Source: G963663735 sp963663735 (GTDB lineage Bacteria; Acidobacteriota; UBA6911; RPQK01; JAPXNP01). From it: 64,000 nt of DNA. The notes below the pieces were generated by a model, which saw only the letters and a list, made by a program, of their open reading frames with translations, made no database searches and was not told the origin of the DNA. The DNA lies in the NCBI GenBank assembly GCA_963663735.2, contig CAXXHN010000001.1, positions 682,001-746,000 of the forward strand. The letters are read 5' to 3'. Of the stretch, positions 1-9,456 are shown piece after piece (position 1 is the first letter of the stretch; each line of letters begins with the position of its first letter). The position numbers were made by a program, and so were the translations under genes.

Positions 1-2928
1 TACAAATCGCTGAGGGATGAATTCAAGGGTATCCAGAAGTTAAGATTTACAATCGAAGCCGCCAAGATCAAGGTAGAACTGGAGGTACTTACCCTCAGCC
101 TGAAGGAAACCGGTGACGAAGACCTGGCTCTGAGGCTGGACCTGGAAAGCAGGGAGAAGCTTTTTCAGGATAGATCTTCCAAACGGGAACAGCTGCAGTC
201 TCAGCTAAACTCACTTCAGCAGAGGCTTTCTGAAACCAGGTTGGAAATGGACCGTTCCCGAAATGCCATCCTGCATTTCGCCGAACAGACTGAAAACCAC
301 AATGCAGGCCTGGAAGCTGATGAACTCGAAGTAGCGACAGTCCAGGCTTCGCTTGAAAAGCTTATCAGCGAGAATTCCGGCCTCGAAGATGAAAATCAGC
401 AGCTGGCTCAGAAGGAATCATCACTGCAAGAAATCCTAATAAAACAGAGAGAAGAAGCTGGGCAGTATGATAGAAAACTGAGAGAAACCGAAGACCTGCT
501 GGAAAAGGAAAGGACTGGACTGGTATCAGTTTCATCTGAAATAGCTGCGGCGCAAAACAATATTGATCAAATTACCAACAGGATCCGTATCAATGAATCC
601 GACTACAGCAGGCTGCAGGAGGACCGAGCAGAGTTCAGCAGGAAACTGAACCAGGCCAGGCTTACCGCAAATGAAAAAAACCTCCTGCTGAAAAATGAAT
701 CTGCCCGTTTGACCCAGGTAAAAGAGGAGATCCTCAATCTAACGGCTTCCCGGAACGAAATCAGGACCGCACTGGATGAACTGGAGTCTGAAGAACTGGA
801 GATAAAAAACAAACTGATAGCATCCAGAGAAAGACTCAATTCCCTGGAAGAGCTTGAAATCAGCCGATCTCAATATAGCGAGGGGGTCCAGGAAGCCCTT
901 AAACACCTTCGCCACAGCCCGTTCTCACCTGCCGGAACATTTGCGGACTTTGTTGATACCAATCCCGAATTTGAGAGAGTCGTAGAAGAATTCCTTTCCA
1001 GTGAACTGGAATACGTAATGGTTGATTCAGTTGAACAGGCAGTCCAGGGACTCTGGGAACTTCGTTCCTCTGAGACAGGAAAATGCACTTTCCTGGCACT
1101 ACACGGCTCGGAAAACCTGGTTTCACCCGCAGTTCCGGATGGAAAGAATTCCCGCCTGCTGACTGAACCGGGTGTTTATGGACATCTTGGTGACCTGATT
1201 AACTTCAAATCAAGCGTGGGCAAGGCCTTTATGAGAGTTTTTCCCCAGCATGCCGAAGCAGTTGTGATTTCAGATATTGAGAGAGCACTGGAGCTTGCAA
1301 AATCTTACCCGGAAAAAACTTTTATCACCTTGAATGGGGAAGCTTTTGCTTCGAGAGGAATGCTTTCCACCAGTAAAAAGGCAGCTGCCAAACTGGGACT
1401 CCTCGGCCTCAAACGGCAGAAAAGAGACCTGGAAACCAGGATCAAGAATTTACAGAAAGAACTAAATTCTGTTTCAAAAAAAATTGAAGCCAGAAAAATC
1501 GCACTAGAGGAAATAACCAATACCCTGCAGCAGGCTGAAGCTTCGGCCCTGGAAACAGAAAAAACCATCATAGGAATCAAGCACGAATGTGAACTGGCCC
1601 ACCAGGAATCTTCCCGCCAGGAATCGGGGGTTCGCAACGCAGAATCTTCGCTGGAACAACTGACTCAGGAAAAAACCGAACTGGAGCGCAGGCTTGAAAC
1701 GCAACTCAAACTACTTTCAGAAAAAAAACAGTCCCACAATGATTACCAGGAAAAGCTGGAAAAGAACCGGCATCTGATCCAGGAGCTAAGGTCTCTCGGA
1801 GAGTCGGCCCGCTCTGCCCTGGGAGCAACCGTTTCTGACCAGAAGGTTATTTCTGAAAAGAAAATTGCCCTGAATTACACCATTAACAGGATCAATTCCC
1901 AAAGAATCGAACTGGAGTCCCGCATTTCTTCTGTACAGAAAAGAAAGCAGTTCAGGACAACCAAGCTGGATGAACTCAGCCGGAAAACAGCCGAACAAAA
2001 GGAAGCGATTATCAAATTCGAGACCAGCCTGTCTGAGCTGGAGAATGCTACCAACAATTCCCGCGAAGCCCTTGAATCTGCCATAAAAGAAGGCCACCAA
2101 CTGGAAGAGATTCTTCATGAAATTAGGGATAAACGCTCAATTCTCCTGGAAAAGAAATCTTCCCTCAACATAGAAAATGCGCGGCTGGAAACCCGCCTGC
2201 AGAATCTGGAAACAACTTGCGAAGAACAGCTTAAAATGAGACTGGAAGAGGTCGAAGCATCAACTGATTCAGCATCAGTAGAAAACAGCGACGAAATCTT
2301 GCAGAGATACAACGAACTGTCAGAAAACCTCGAATCATTCGGCCCTGTCAACATGACAGCCCTGGAAGAATACGAAGAAAACGAAGAAAGGTATAACTTT
2401 CTTACCACCCAGAAGAATGATATCGAGAAATCGATCGCTGATACTAAGCAGGCCATGCAGGAAATCAACACGCGCAGCCGTATCCAGTTCAGCAAAGCTT
2501 TCAAGGAGATAAATAAAAACTTCAATATTGTATTCCGAAAACTGTTCGGCGGTGGGGAATGCGGCATGGAATTGATGGATGATGAAGATATCCTGGATTG
2601 CGGGATTGATGTGATCGCTCAGCCGCCCGGAAAAAGACTCCAAAATATCCTGCTTCTTTCAGGTGGAGAAAAAGCCTTGACTGTCTTTGCCCTGCTGATC
2701 GGAATTTTCATGTTCCGTCCCAGTCGTTTTTGTATTCTTGATGAAATCGACGCTCCGCTGGATGATGCCAATGTGGAAAGATTTGCTGAGCTGATCAAGG
2801 AAATGAGCAGTGAAACCCAGTTTATCGTGATCACTCACAATAAACAGACCATGAAGGCTGCCCACAACCTGTACGGGATCACCATGGAAGAGCCCGGGGT
2901 TTCCAAGATTCTGGCAGTCGATATCTGA
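1..2928 (+). CDS. smc: Chromosome segregation protein SMC (5'-truncated)
   Basis: C-terminal 975 codons of a structural-maintenance-of-chromosomes ATPase, which organises and condenses the chromosome with ScpA/ScpB. The reading frame is open from the first base of the window, so the N-terminal Walker A head lies outside. Visible in order: a first coiled coil rich in E/K/L/Q, a globular hinge (about nt 890-1380, 'SPAGTFADFV' to 'RGMLSTSK'), a second long coiled coil, and the C-terminal head with the ABC signature LSGGEKAL (near nt 2657), Walker B FCILDEIDAPLD and the switch histidine in VITHNKQT. The protein ends normally at a TGA. Recognition is secure from head and hinge; only the N-terminus is missing because of the window edge. 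Confidence 0.96.
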   Translation, partial: YKSLRDEFKGIQKLRFTIEAAKIKVELEVLTLSLKETGDEDLALRLDLESREKLFQDRSSKREQLQSQLNSLQQRLSETRLEMDRSRNAILHFAEQTENHNAGLEADELEVATVQASLEKLISENSGLEDENQQLAQKESSLQEILIKQREEAGQYDRKLRETEDLLEKERTGLVSVSSEIAAAQNNIDQITNRIRINESDYSRLQEDRAEFSRKLNQARLTANEKNLLLKNESARLTQVKEEILNLTASRNEIRTALDELESEELEIKNKLIASRERLNSLEELEISRSQYSEGVQEALKHLRHSPFSPAGTFADFVDTNPEFERVVEEFLSSELEYVMVDSVEQAVQGLWELRSSETGKCTFLALHGSENLVSPAVPDGKNSRLLTEPGVYGHLGDLINFKSSVGKAFMRVFPQHAEAVVISDIERALELAKSYPEKTFITLNGEAFASRGMLSTSKKAAAKLGLLGLKRQKRDLETRIKNLQKELNSVSKKIEARKIALEEITNTLQQAEASALETEKTIIGIKHECELAHQESSRQESGVRNAESSLEQLTQEKTELERRLETQLKLLSEKKQSHNDYQEKLEKNRHLIQELRSLGESARSALGATVSDQKVISEKKIALNYTINRINSQRIELESRISSVQKRKQFRTTKLDELSRKTAEQKEAIIKFETSLSELENATNNSREALESAIKEGHQLEEILHEIRDKRSILLEKKSSLNIENARLETRLQNLETTCEEQLKMRLEEVEASTDSASVENSDEILQRYNELSENLESFGPVNMTALEEYEENEERYNFLTTQKNDIEKSIADTKQAMQEINTRSRIQFSKAFKEINKNFNIVFRKLFGGGECGMELMDDEDILDCGIDVIAQPPGKRLQNILLLSGGEKALTVFALLIGIFMFRPSRFCILDEIDAPLDDANVERFAELIKEMSSETQFIVITHNKQTMKAAHNLYGITMEEPGVSKILAVDI

Positions 2929-3112
2929 AAGACCTGCTGTTTTTACTCGTCTAACAAGTATCCTGTATGCAACACCCTGCAAAAACACTGCTTTAATAGG
3001 CTGGAAAAGCAGGCGACAATTTCAGTTTCAGATGCCATTACATCAAGGGTGGAGAACACCCTCTAATTACTGGCTACTGGCAAAACAAAAGAAAAGAAGC
3101 TTCTTTTTGTAG

Positions 3113-3370
3113 CTATCTCCCGTCTCTGAATTCCCGGCAGTCGATATTGTATTCCTGAATCTTGGCAGCTATGGTGTTGCGGTGAATGCCCATAATCGTA
3201 GCTGCCTGGTTGATGAATCCCCTGCTCCTGGAGAGGGATTTGAGAATGAACATTCGTTCAATCTCAGAACAGACCTCAGGCCAGAATAGGCCGTCTTCTA
3301 TAACCTGCTCAATAATTCTCTCCAGGGTTTCCCTAATACTCTCTTCAGATTTTTTCGATTGTGTTTTCAT
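3113..3370 (-). CDS. Fis-family helix-turn-helix protein
   Basis: An 85-residue protein whose last 35 residues form a Fis-type helix-turn-helix (SLSRSRGFINQAATIMGI, then HRNTIAAKI). Such domains occur in Fis itself and at the C-terminus of NtrC-type regulators; here there is only a short acidic N-terminal part, so it is a stand-alone small DNA-binding protein. I chose the ATG at 3370 because a GGAG lies six bases upstream; longer versions starting at 3400 or 3445 have no good ribosome site. It overlaps the end of cvpA by 26 bases, so the two are probably co-translated. Its targets cannot be told from sequence; a nucleoid or regulatory role is inference. Confidence 0.75.
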   Translation of the reverse strand: MKTQSKKSEESIRETLERIIEQVIEDGLFWPEVCSEIERMFILKSLSRSRGFINQAATIMGIHRNTIAAKIQEYNIDCREFRDGR

Positions 3371-3929
3371 CAGGAACTCCGCTGTCACCCTCTCCTTCAT
3401 CTGATGGAGCCTGCTTAACACCGGAAGGAGTCGGCATATCAACATTTTCCGGGATCAGGCCCCTGAAATTCTCAGGGGCAATTAACTTGATTATCCTCAT
3501 TCCTGAAAGAAAGAATGGAGCTGTAACCGAAGTTTTAATGAGCTGAGTATTCACAGGAAAAACCAGCAATACCAGGAAAATCACCGAATCAATCACAAAT
3601 CCCCGGGCCAGTCCAACCGGGATACCCCAGAAACGGTCTCTCCAGGTGAGCCCTTTTTTGAGAAGCGCTTTCTTTATTTTTAAAGAGCCGAGTGCCCCCA
3701 GTACAATAAAAACCACAAATATTGAAGTGAATCCCAGCATAGCTGCCAGCGGGTTGCCTACCCCGAACTTGAGCAGCAGCATTTCAATGCTTTCAAAAAA
3801 CAGAAAAGCAAACAGCAGCCCGGCAACAGCAAAAGCAAGTTCCGCCAGTTCGGCTGCCAGTCCCTTGGTTAAGGTCTGAATCAAGGCAATTCCAATAATT
3901 GCCAGAGCCATTATGTCCAGTGAGTTCAT
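3345..3929 (-). CDS. cvpA: CvpA family membrane protein
   Basis: A 194-residue inner-membrane protein with four likely hydrophobic segments and the CvpA-family region around DRFWGIPVGLARGFVI, where a short Arg/Gly loop sits before the last membrane helix. The family was named from colicin V production and is linked to envelope homeostasis and biofilm formation; no biochemical activity is established. The C-terminal 45 residues are hydrophilic, rich in P, D, E and G, and presumably exposed. It lies directly downstream of purC in the same direction (101 bases apart). Association of cvpA with purine genes is known from other bacteria, which supports the name. Confidence 0.8.
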   Translation of the reverse strand: MNSLDIMALAIIGIALIQTLTKGLAAELAELAFAVAGLLFAFLFFESIEMLLLKFGVGNPLAAMLGFTSIFVVFIVLGALGSLKIKKALLKKGLTWRDRFWGIPVGLARGFVIDSVIFLVLLVFPVNTQLIKTSVTAPFFLSGMRIIKLIAPENFRGLIPENVDMPTPSGVKQAPSDEGEGDSGVPDENTIEKI

Positions 3930-4030
3930 TCTATTCAGTTCCGGATGTTGATAAATGATCAGCCAGGCTGACCCAGATACAGTTTAACCGCTCCAGATTG
4001 CCGCGCCCGCTTTGCGACTGTGTCATCAAA

Positions 4031-4933
4031 TTAATAAGGCAGCTCTCTCCCTGCCAGGATTCTGTAGGCCTCGACATATCGCTCTGAAGTTGCCTTTATT
4101 ACCTCCGGGGGCAGCTTAGGTCCAGGATAATCCTTGTTCCAGTCAAGAGTCTCCAGGTGGTCTCGCACATACTGCTTGTCAAAAGACAACTGCGCCCTTC
4201 CAGCCTCGTAACTGTCAGCTGGCCAGAATCTGGATGAATCCGGAGTCAACACCTCATCTATGAGAATCAGTTCGCCTTCGTAGAAACCAAATTCAAATTT
4301 TGTGTCACAGATAATAATCCCTCTAGAGAGCGCATATATTCGCGCATCATTGTATATTCGCAGGCTAAGATCCCGGGCTTTTTCGGCCGTATCCCTGCCG
4401 ACAATTTCAGCCGCCCTCTCGAAATCAATGTTTTCGTCATGCCCGGTGACCGCCTTGGTGGCAGGTGTAAAAATAGGTTCAGGAAGTTCCGATGATTCCA
4501 GGAGGCCCGGAGGAAGTTCAATTCCGCAAACTGTCCCGCTGGATTTATACTCTTTCCATCCTGATCCCGCCAGGTACCCCCTGACAACACATTCGATGGC
4601 CAGCGGCTCACATTTCTTAACCAGGGACGACCTTCCTTCCAGTCCCGTGCGGAAAAGCTTCAAGCCTTCAGGAAACTCATCTACTTCAGTAGATACCAGG
4701 TGATGACCGGTAATCCCGGCTTGCCTTATCCGGTCAAACCAGAATTTTGACATCTGGGTTAATACCACCCCTTTTTTGGGTATCGCGTCAGGTAAAACCA
4801 CGTCAAATGCGGAAATCCGATCTGTAGCGACCAGGAGCAAATACTCTCCAATATCAAAAATCTCTCTAACCTTGCCGCTGTTGACTTTTTTATAATCTCC
4901 AAGTTTCAAATCAGTCAGGTAGTCTGATTCCAT
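4031..4933 (-). CDS. purC: Phosphoribosylaminoimidazole-succinocarboxamide synthase
   Basis: SAICAR synthase, which joins CAIR and aspartate with ATP in de novo purine synthesis, in the cytosol. Family motifs are clear: the N-terminal GKVREIFDIGEYLLLVATDR, then ISAFDVVLPDAIPKKG, the RGYLAGSGWKEY segment, EEL-type metal region VTGHDENIDF, and DTKFEFGF near the C-terminus. At 300 residues it belongs to the longer SAICAR synthase type rather than the ~240-residue enterobacterial type. I prefer the ATG at 4933, preceded by GGGGG, over an upstream ATG at 4978 that would add 15 residues without a ribosome site. No other purine gene is in the window. Confidence 0.94.
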   Translation of the reverse strand: MESDYLTDLKLGDYKKVNSGKVREIFDIGEYLLLVATDRISAFDVVLPDAIPKKGVVLTQMSKFWFDRIRQAGITGHHLVSTEVDEFPEGLKLFRTGLEGRSSLVKKCEPLAIECVVRGYLAGSGWKEYKSSGTVCGIELPPGLLESSELPEPIFTPATKAVTGHDENIDFERAAEIVGRDTAEKARDLSLRIYNDARIYALSRGIIICDTKFEFGFYEGELILIDEVLTPDSSRFWPADSYEAGRAQLSFDKQYVRDHLETLDWNKDYPGPKLPPEVIKATSERYVEAYRILAGRELPY

Positions 4934-5151
4934 AAATTCCCCCGTTTTTTGTTTCACCGTTCTTACCCTAGCCTTCATTCTCGCAGGCTGGTTTCTAGAA
5001 TACCACAGCTGAATTAATTCTTACTTGCCTAAAATAAGGAACTGTTTTACTTTTTACCAATACCCTGGAGTTAACCTGCCTCCTTTCCTAAATTGCCATC
5101 ATAAAGAACTATGATAAGCCCTGCAGCGACCGGCCCCGAACCTGAACAAAA
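4934..5151. other. Divergent intergenic region purC/groESL
   Basis: About 220 bases between the divergent purC and the groESL promoter. I see no gene or RNA here. The purC promoter must lie in this stretch, but I could not pick convincing -35 and -10 boxes. No CIRCE element (TTAGCACTC-N9-GAGTGCTAA) is present here or further down to the groES start. Confidence 0.5.
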
Positions 5152-5181
5152 TTGACACTTTAAGAACTCAGTTGCTACACT
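5152..5181 (+). promoter_or_regulatory. Predicted sigma-70 promoter of groESL
   Basis: A consensus -35 TTGACA (5152-5157) and a -10 TACACT (5176-5181) are separated by 18 bases. This is the best promoter match upstream of groES, which starts about 100 bases further on. It looks like a vegetative promoter rather than a sigma-32 type one, so heat control would need a repressor or RNA structure in the leader. Confidence 0.6.
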
Positions 5182-5190
5182 TGCCAATCG

Positions 5191-5225
5191 TCAGGTAATC
5201 CTTCCTATTCCGGTTATTTACCTGA
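5191..5225 (+). promoter_or_regulatory. Inverted repeat in groESL leader (candidate operator)
   Basis: Perfect 8-base arms TCAGGTAA (5191-5198) and TTACCTGA (5218-5225) with a 19-base spacer. The repeat sits immediately downstream of the predicted start of transcription, the place where HrcA-bound CIRCE usually sits, but its sequence is unlike CIRCE. It may be an operator for another heat-shock repressor or a leader RNA stem. Confidence 0.5.
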
Positions 5226-5286
5226 TTTATCTCGAATAATTTAATATTTTTTATAAAAATCCGATTCGTTCTGAAAGGAGAACAAA

Positions 5287-5574
5287 ATGAACTTACAACC
5301 TTTAGGTGATCGTGTTCTGGTACAGCGCGTGGAGGCGGGTGAAGAAGTTCGCGGGGGGATAGTTATTCCTGACACCGCGAAAGAGAAACCCCAGGAAGGT
5401 GTAGTTGTTGCAGTTGGAGCAGGCCGTGTCCTGGACAGCGGCCAGAAAGTAGCCATGAGTGTCAAAGCCGGAGACAAGGTGCTTTTCGGAAAATACTCTG
5501 GAACCGAAATCAAGTTGAATGACGAGGAATACCTGATCATGGGTGAAGGTGAAATTCTCGGAATCCTCTCATAA
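5287..5574 (+). CDS. groES: Co-chaperonin GroES
   Basis: A 95-residue 10-kDa chaperonin that caps the GroEL ring during folding. It has the usual start LQPLGDRVLVQRVEAGE, the mobile loop EVRGGIVIPDTAKEKPQEG, and the barrel segment GDKVLFGKYSGTEIKL, ending ILGILS. Length and motifs are normal. An excellent ribosome site (AAGGAGA) lies six bases before the ATG. It forms an operon with groEL, 76 bases downstream. Confidence 0.98.
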   Translation: MNLQPLGDRVLVQRVEAGEEVRGGIVIPDTAKEKPQEGVVVAVGAGRVLDSGQKVAMSVKAGDKVLFGKYSGTEIKLNDEEYLIMGEGEILGILS

Positions 5575-5650
5575 CCGAAATCAAACCAAGCTGATCAAGT
5601 GCATCCGCCGGGCTGACCAGCGGGAGCATTTGTAAAGGAGAAATAGCGAT

Positions 5651-7291
5651 ATGGCAGCAAAAGTAATTACCAATAGTGAAGACGCGCGCCGCGCCCTGCT
5701 CTCTGGAGTAGACAAACTGGCCAACGCCGTTAAGATGACCCTTGGGCCCAAGGGGCGCAATGTAGTAATTGAAAAGAAATTCGGCTCACCCGTGATCACC
5801 AAGGACGGGGTTACGGTAGCCAAGGAGATTGAGCTGGAAGGCACGGAGAACGTTGGTGCCGCGATGCTGCGCGAAGTAGCCAGCAAGACCAGTGACGTGG
5901 CCGGAGACGGAACCACCTCAGCCACGGTTCTGGCCCAGGCGATTATCCGTGAAGGCCTGAAGAATGTGACAGCCGGTGCCAACCCGATGAGCCTGAAACG
6001 GGGCATTGACAAAGCTGTTGAAAAAGCCATTGCCCGCATTCGCGATCTTTCCAATCCTGTAGGCGGCGACATGATTGCCCAGGTAGGGGCCATCTCAGCC
6101 AACTCTGATCCGATCATCGGCGGAATCATTGCCGAAGCCATGGCTAAAGTAGGAAAAGACGGAGTTATCACGGTTGAAGAAGCCAAGTCGATTGAAACCT
6201 CCCTGGAAGTTGTGGAAGGGATGCAGTTTGACCGCGGCTACCTCTCTCCCTACTTTGTGACTGATCCTGAGAGGATGGAAGCGGTATTGGAAGATGCCTA
6301 TATCCTGCTTTATGAAAAGAAGCTCAGCTCGATGAAAGACCTGCTGCCGGTGCTGGAGCAGGTAGCCAAGACCGGCCGTCCCTTCATGATCATCTCTGAA
6401 GATGTGGAAGGTGAGGCCCTGGCCACCCTGGTAGTCAACAAGCTGCGTGGCACGCTGCATGTGGCAGCGGTGAAGGCTCCTGGATTCGGCGACCGCCGCA
6501 AGGCCATGCTGGAAGACATAGCGATCCTCACCGGCGGGAAGGCTATTTCTGAAGACCTGGGCATCAAGCTGGAGAACCTGACCCTGGCCGACCTGGGAAC
6601 AGCCAAGAAGATCACGGTGGACAAGGATACCACCACGATCGTTGAGGGCGGCGGAAATCCTGAAGGCATCGCCGGACGGGTGAAACAGCTCAGGGCGCAG
6701 ATTGAAGAGACCTCCTCTGATTATGACCGCGAGAAGCTGCAGGAACGCCTGGCCAAGCTGGTTGGCGGAGTTGCCGTGATCAAGGTCGGGGCAGCCACTG
6801 AGACCGAGCTGAAGGAAAGAAAAGCCAGGGTTGAGGATGCAATGCATGCTACCAAGGCTGCTGCTGAGGAAGGCATTGTACCTGGGGGCGGAGTAGCTTA
6901 CCTGAGAGCCGGACAGGCCCTGGAAGGCTTCACCCTGGATGTGGCTGATGAGCAGGTTGGCGTCAATATCGTCAGGAGAGCCCTGCAGGAACCACTGCGC
7001 CAGATTGCCCAGAATGCCGGATACGAAGGCGCTATCGTGGTAGGCAAGGTCCTGGAAGCCAAGGAAACCTTCGGTTTCAACGCTGACACTGAAGTTTACG
7101 AAGACCTGGTTAAAGCAGGTGTCATTGATCCGACCATGGTAACCCGCACTGCGCTGCAGAACGCGGCCTCCATTGCCGGCCTGATGCTGACCACCGAGGC
7201 CCTGATTACCGAGAAGCCTGAAGAAGACAAACCCATGCCGGGCGGAGCTCCTGACATGGGCGGAATGGGCGGAATGGGCGGAATGTACTAG
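5651..7291 (+). CDS. groEL: Chaperonin GroEL
   Basis: The 546-residue 60-kDa chaperonin, a 14-mer ATPase folding cytosolic proteins with GroES. Clear motifs: ATP site MTLGPKGRNVVIEKKFG, then the catalytic VAGDGTTSATVLAQAI; the apical-domain segments; EGIVPGGGVAYLRAG; and the flexible C-terminal tail with the repeated GGM unit. Full length, no oddities. AAGGAGA lies ten bases before the ATG. The gene is the second in the groESL operon and is followed by a strong intrinsic terminator. Codon use is markedly richer in C/G third positions than in neighbouring genes, fitting high expression. Confidence 0.99.
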   Translation: MAAKVITNSEDARRALLSGVDKLANAVKMTLGPKGRNVVIEKKFGSPVITKDGVTVAKEIELEGTENVGAAMLREVASKTSDVAGDGTTSATVLAQAIIREGLKNVTAGANPMSLKRGIDKAVEKAIARIRDLSNPVGGDMIAQVGAISANSDPIIGGIIAEAMAKVGKDGVITVEEAKSIETSLEVVEGMQFDRGYLSPYFVTDPERMEAVLEDAYILLYEKKLSSMKDLLPVLEQVAKTGRPFMIISEDVEGEALATLVVNKLRGTLHVAAVKAPGFGDRRKAMLEDIAILTGGKAISEDLGIKLENLTLADLGTAKKITVDKDTTTIVEGGGNPEGIAGRVKQLRAQIEETSSDYDREKLQERLAKLVGGVAVIKVGAATETELKERKARVEDAMHATKAAAEEGIVPGGGVAYLRAGQALEGFTLDVADEQVGVNIVRRALQEPLRQIAQNAGYEGAIVVGKVLEAKETFGFNADTEVYEDLVKAGVIDPTMVTRTALQNAASIAGLMLTTEALITEKPEEDKPMPGGAPDMGGMGGMGGMY

Positions 7292-7330
7292 GCTGAAAGC
7301 TTAATTACATTTCAACACAGCTGTAATTAA

Positions 7331-7367
7331 AAAAGCCTCCGTGCCTGAAAAGAGCACGGAGGCTTTT
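7331..7367 (+). terminator. Intrinsic terminator after groEL
   Basis: A 14-base-pair stem, AAAAGCCTCCGTGC paired with GCACGGAGGCTTTT, with a nine-base loop and a T run. It lies 40 bases after the groEL stop. The A run on the left side means it can also stop transcripts of the minus-strand gene that ends at 7422. Confidence 0.92.
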
Positions 7368-7421
7368 TGGGTTTAAAGGCTTTTCTATTCCCGTTAAAAA
7401 ACAGAAAAGCTATACATCAAG

Positions 7422-9365
7422 CTAACCGGCGATCCTTCCCGGAATCGCCCTCGAATACCCGGCTGCTGTGGAAAGCCACTTGCCGGCTCCGAAGTTCTCA
7501 AACACATAGTTGGCCTGTCCAGCCGTGAAAATGCTGGGACCCCATACATATGGTAAGAGATATGGTTCACTCTGGCTATCATCCCAACCCTGCCAGTATG
7601 AATATACATACACAGGCTGCAGGTCAGTGGTTGTCCACTTGCGGGTGGTAAACCAGCGGGAGAACCTCATCCATCCGGGGCCTACTTCATTGGCCAGCTC
7701 ATTGGCTGATCCAGCCAGTACGTTCAGGAATCCTTCCAGGGTCTTGCTGTCAGTACCCAGTACGGAGTTCATGTCATACAGGTCCTGGAGGGTGAATTCT
7801 CCGAACTTCTCGCCCAGTACCGCGTCATTCAGGTTGCTGTCAGGATCAATCTGGTAGGCATTGATGCACTTTACGGCAATGGCTGAAGTGAGCGGGCTCT
7901 CGGGAGTAACAGGGGATACGATCGGCTGATCTTCAGGATTACCAGGTACCCACAGGTCTTCTGAGTTATTGTAGGGTTCAACCGTGTAAATGGTGACTAC
8001 CGGCTGGATGTTGTAGGAAACATCATCCCACTTGCTGGGCTGGGCGCCCTGGGCCAGGTTGGAAAGGCCGTTGTAGTTGTCCATAAAGGAGAAGAAGTTC
8101 ACGATCTGTTTTTCAGCAGGCATGGCATTGGAGGGGAAAATTTCCCATGCCAAGGCTCCACCTTCTGAAATGATCCAGTTCAAGCCGACAACATCTTCAC
8201 CGCGGTCCAGCTGGTCGCCAGCATGGGCCTCCTGGCGCAACGTGGCTATGCCTATGCCTACAGGCTGACCATATTGGCGAACATCCATCCCGGCAAAGCC
8301 TCCCCCGGTCTGAGCTGATTCGGCATAAATATATTCTCCTCCGGAAAGGATAATATGAATAGGGCAGGCCACACCAGACACGCCGGACGGGCCTTCTGTT
8401 ATTGAGTATTCCCGAAATGGTTCACCGATAGCGATTGCCGGACGGGCAGCGGCCTGGGTCATATAGGCAGCCTGGGCTCCAAGATCAGTAACCTTGGCAA
8501 CTGTCTGAAATCCCATAAGGTAATTGAAGGAAACGGCTGACGCGTTCAGGATATGCAGGTTGTCATCATCAAAACCTTCGGTATCCCCATAAACTGAGTA
8601 GCTACCAAAAAGCTCTTCACCGGCATCGCCGCCACCACCGTCTACCCAGGCTGAACAGGTCACATTCAGCTCTTCTTCCCGGTAGTTGATGAATTCATAT
8701 GGAATCAGGTCCATGTTGCCGTAGTCAGCATAAATTGAGCTTGGAACTTCTATATCCATCCAAGGGCTGTAGCCACTCTTAAAGTCAGCTGAAGCGGTGA
8801 CAAAAAGCAGAAAACGGCCGTCGGCGAAGGTTGAAGCCGGGATGGCATCAAAACTCTGGCCATTGCCGTCCGCTTTGTTCGGGTAACCGAAGAAACGGTC
8901 TTTCACGTTGACGTTGTCTGTGCCGGGCACAACAAAGTCAAACGGATCAACCATCATGGTGTCGTTACAGGTCAGGACCACCAGGAAGTCGAAGAAATCA
9001 ACACAATCGGAGTTAAAGTAACGGAAATGGACCGTTACCGCGTGGCTTGGATTGGTGTTGGTCAGGCTAATGAAGTTCTGGTGTACAGGGGCCGCATTTC
9101 CATACTGCAGCACGGAATTGCTGGTGAAGTTCGCATCATCACCATACAGTTCCTCTGCGTTGATACCAGTGTCCAACAGGTAAATCAGCTGCGAACCTGG
9201 TTCATTAACAAAACCGGCCGGCACATCCTTGGTTTGTAACCTGTCGAATGGGCTGTAGCTGTTATAACCATCATCATTCCAGCCGGCTGGCTCCCCGGCC
9301 AGGCCAAATGACAGGCTCATGAAAATAAATGTTAAAAATAGTATGGCGAATCTAATTTTACTCAT
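7422..9365 (-). CDS. Large secreted protein of unknown function
   Basis: A 647-residue protein that I do not recognise. It starts with a clear Sec signal peptide (basic SKIR, hydrophobic FAILFLTFIFMSLSFG, cleavage near ALA-like GLAGEP), so it is exported. The mature part is acidic and rich in N, D, Y, F, W, G and T, with a central Gly-rich stretch VDGGGGDAG and few lysines, like extracellular beta-rich proteins. It has four cysteines, no lipobox, no obvious C-terminal anchor and no catalytic motif I can name. Phrases such as DLIPYEFINYREEELNV suggest a beta-sandwich. A good ribosome site (GGGGAG) precedes the ATG. It stands alone between two strong terminators and behind its own strong promoter, so it is probably expressed at high level; a surface-layer or surface-coat role is only a guess. 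Confidence 0.85.
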   Translation of the reverse strand: MSKIRFAILFLTFIFMSLSFGLAGEPAGWNDDGYNSYSPFDRLQTKDVPAGFVNEPGSQLIYLLDTGINAEELYGDDANFTSNSVLQYGNAAPVHQNFISLTNTNPSHAVTVHFRYFNSDCVDFFDFLVVLTCNDTMMVDPFDFVVPGTDNVNVKDRFFGYPNKADGNGQSFDAIPASTFADGRFLLFVTASADFKSGYSPWMDIEVPSSIYADYGNMDLIPYEFINYREEELNVTCSAWVDGGGGDAGEELFGSYSVYGDTEGFDDDNLHILNASAVSFNYLMGFQTVAKVTDLGAQAAYMTQAAARPAIAIGEPFREYSITEGPSGVSGVACPIHIILSGGEYIYAESAQTGGGFAGMDVRQYGQPVGIGIATLRQEAHAGDQLDRGEDVVGLNWIISEGGALAWEIFPSNAMPAEKQIVNFFSFMDNYNGLSNLAQGAQPSKWDDVSYNIQPVVTIYTVEPYNNSEDLWVPGNPEDQPIVSPVTPESPLTSAIAVKCINAYQIDPDSNLNDAVLGEKFGEFTLQDLYDMNSVLGTDSKTLEGFLNVLAGSANELANEVGPGWMRFSRWFTTRKWTTTDLQPVYVYSYWQGWDDSQSEPYLLPYVWGPSIFTAGQANYVFENFGAGKWLSTAAGYSRAIPGRIAG

Positions 9366-9456
9366 CAGGAACTCCCCTTAAAAAATTAATACCATATGTA
9401 AAAACAAAATATCCTGAGTTAATGTATAGGTCCTTAATAAATAATGACCGTGTTAT

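Noticed and set aside
3092..3107. Palindrome AAAAGAAGCTTCTTTT near the end of the fis-like gene
   Set aside because: It has no loop when folded and is simple in composition; may be a weak terminator but not supportable.
5581..6847. Long open frames on the minus strand across groEL
   Set aside because: They mirror the C/G-rich third positions of groEL and have no protein-like composition or ribosome sites.
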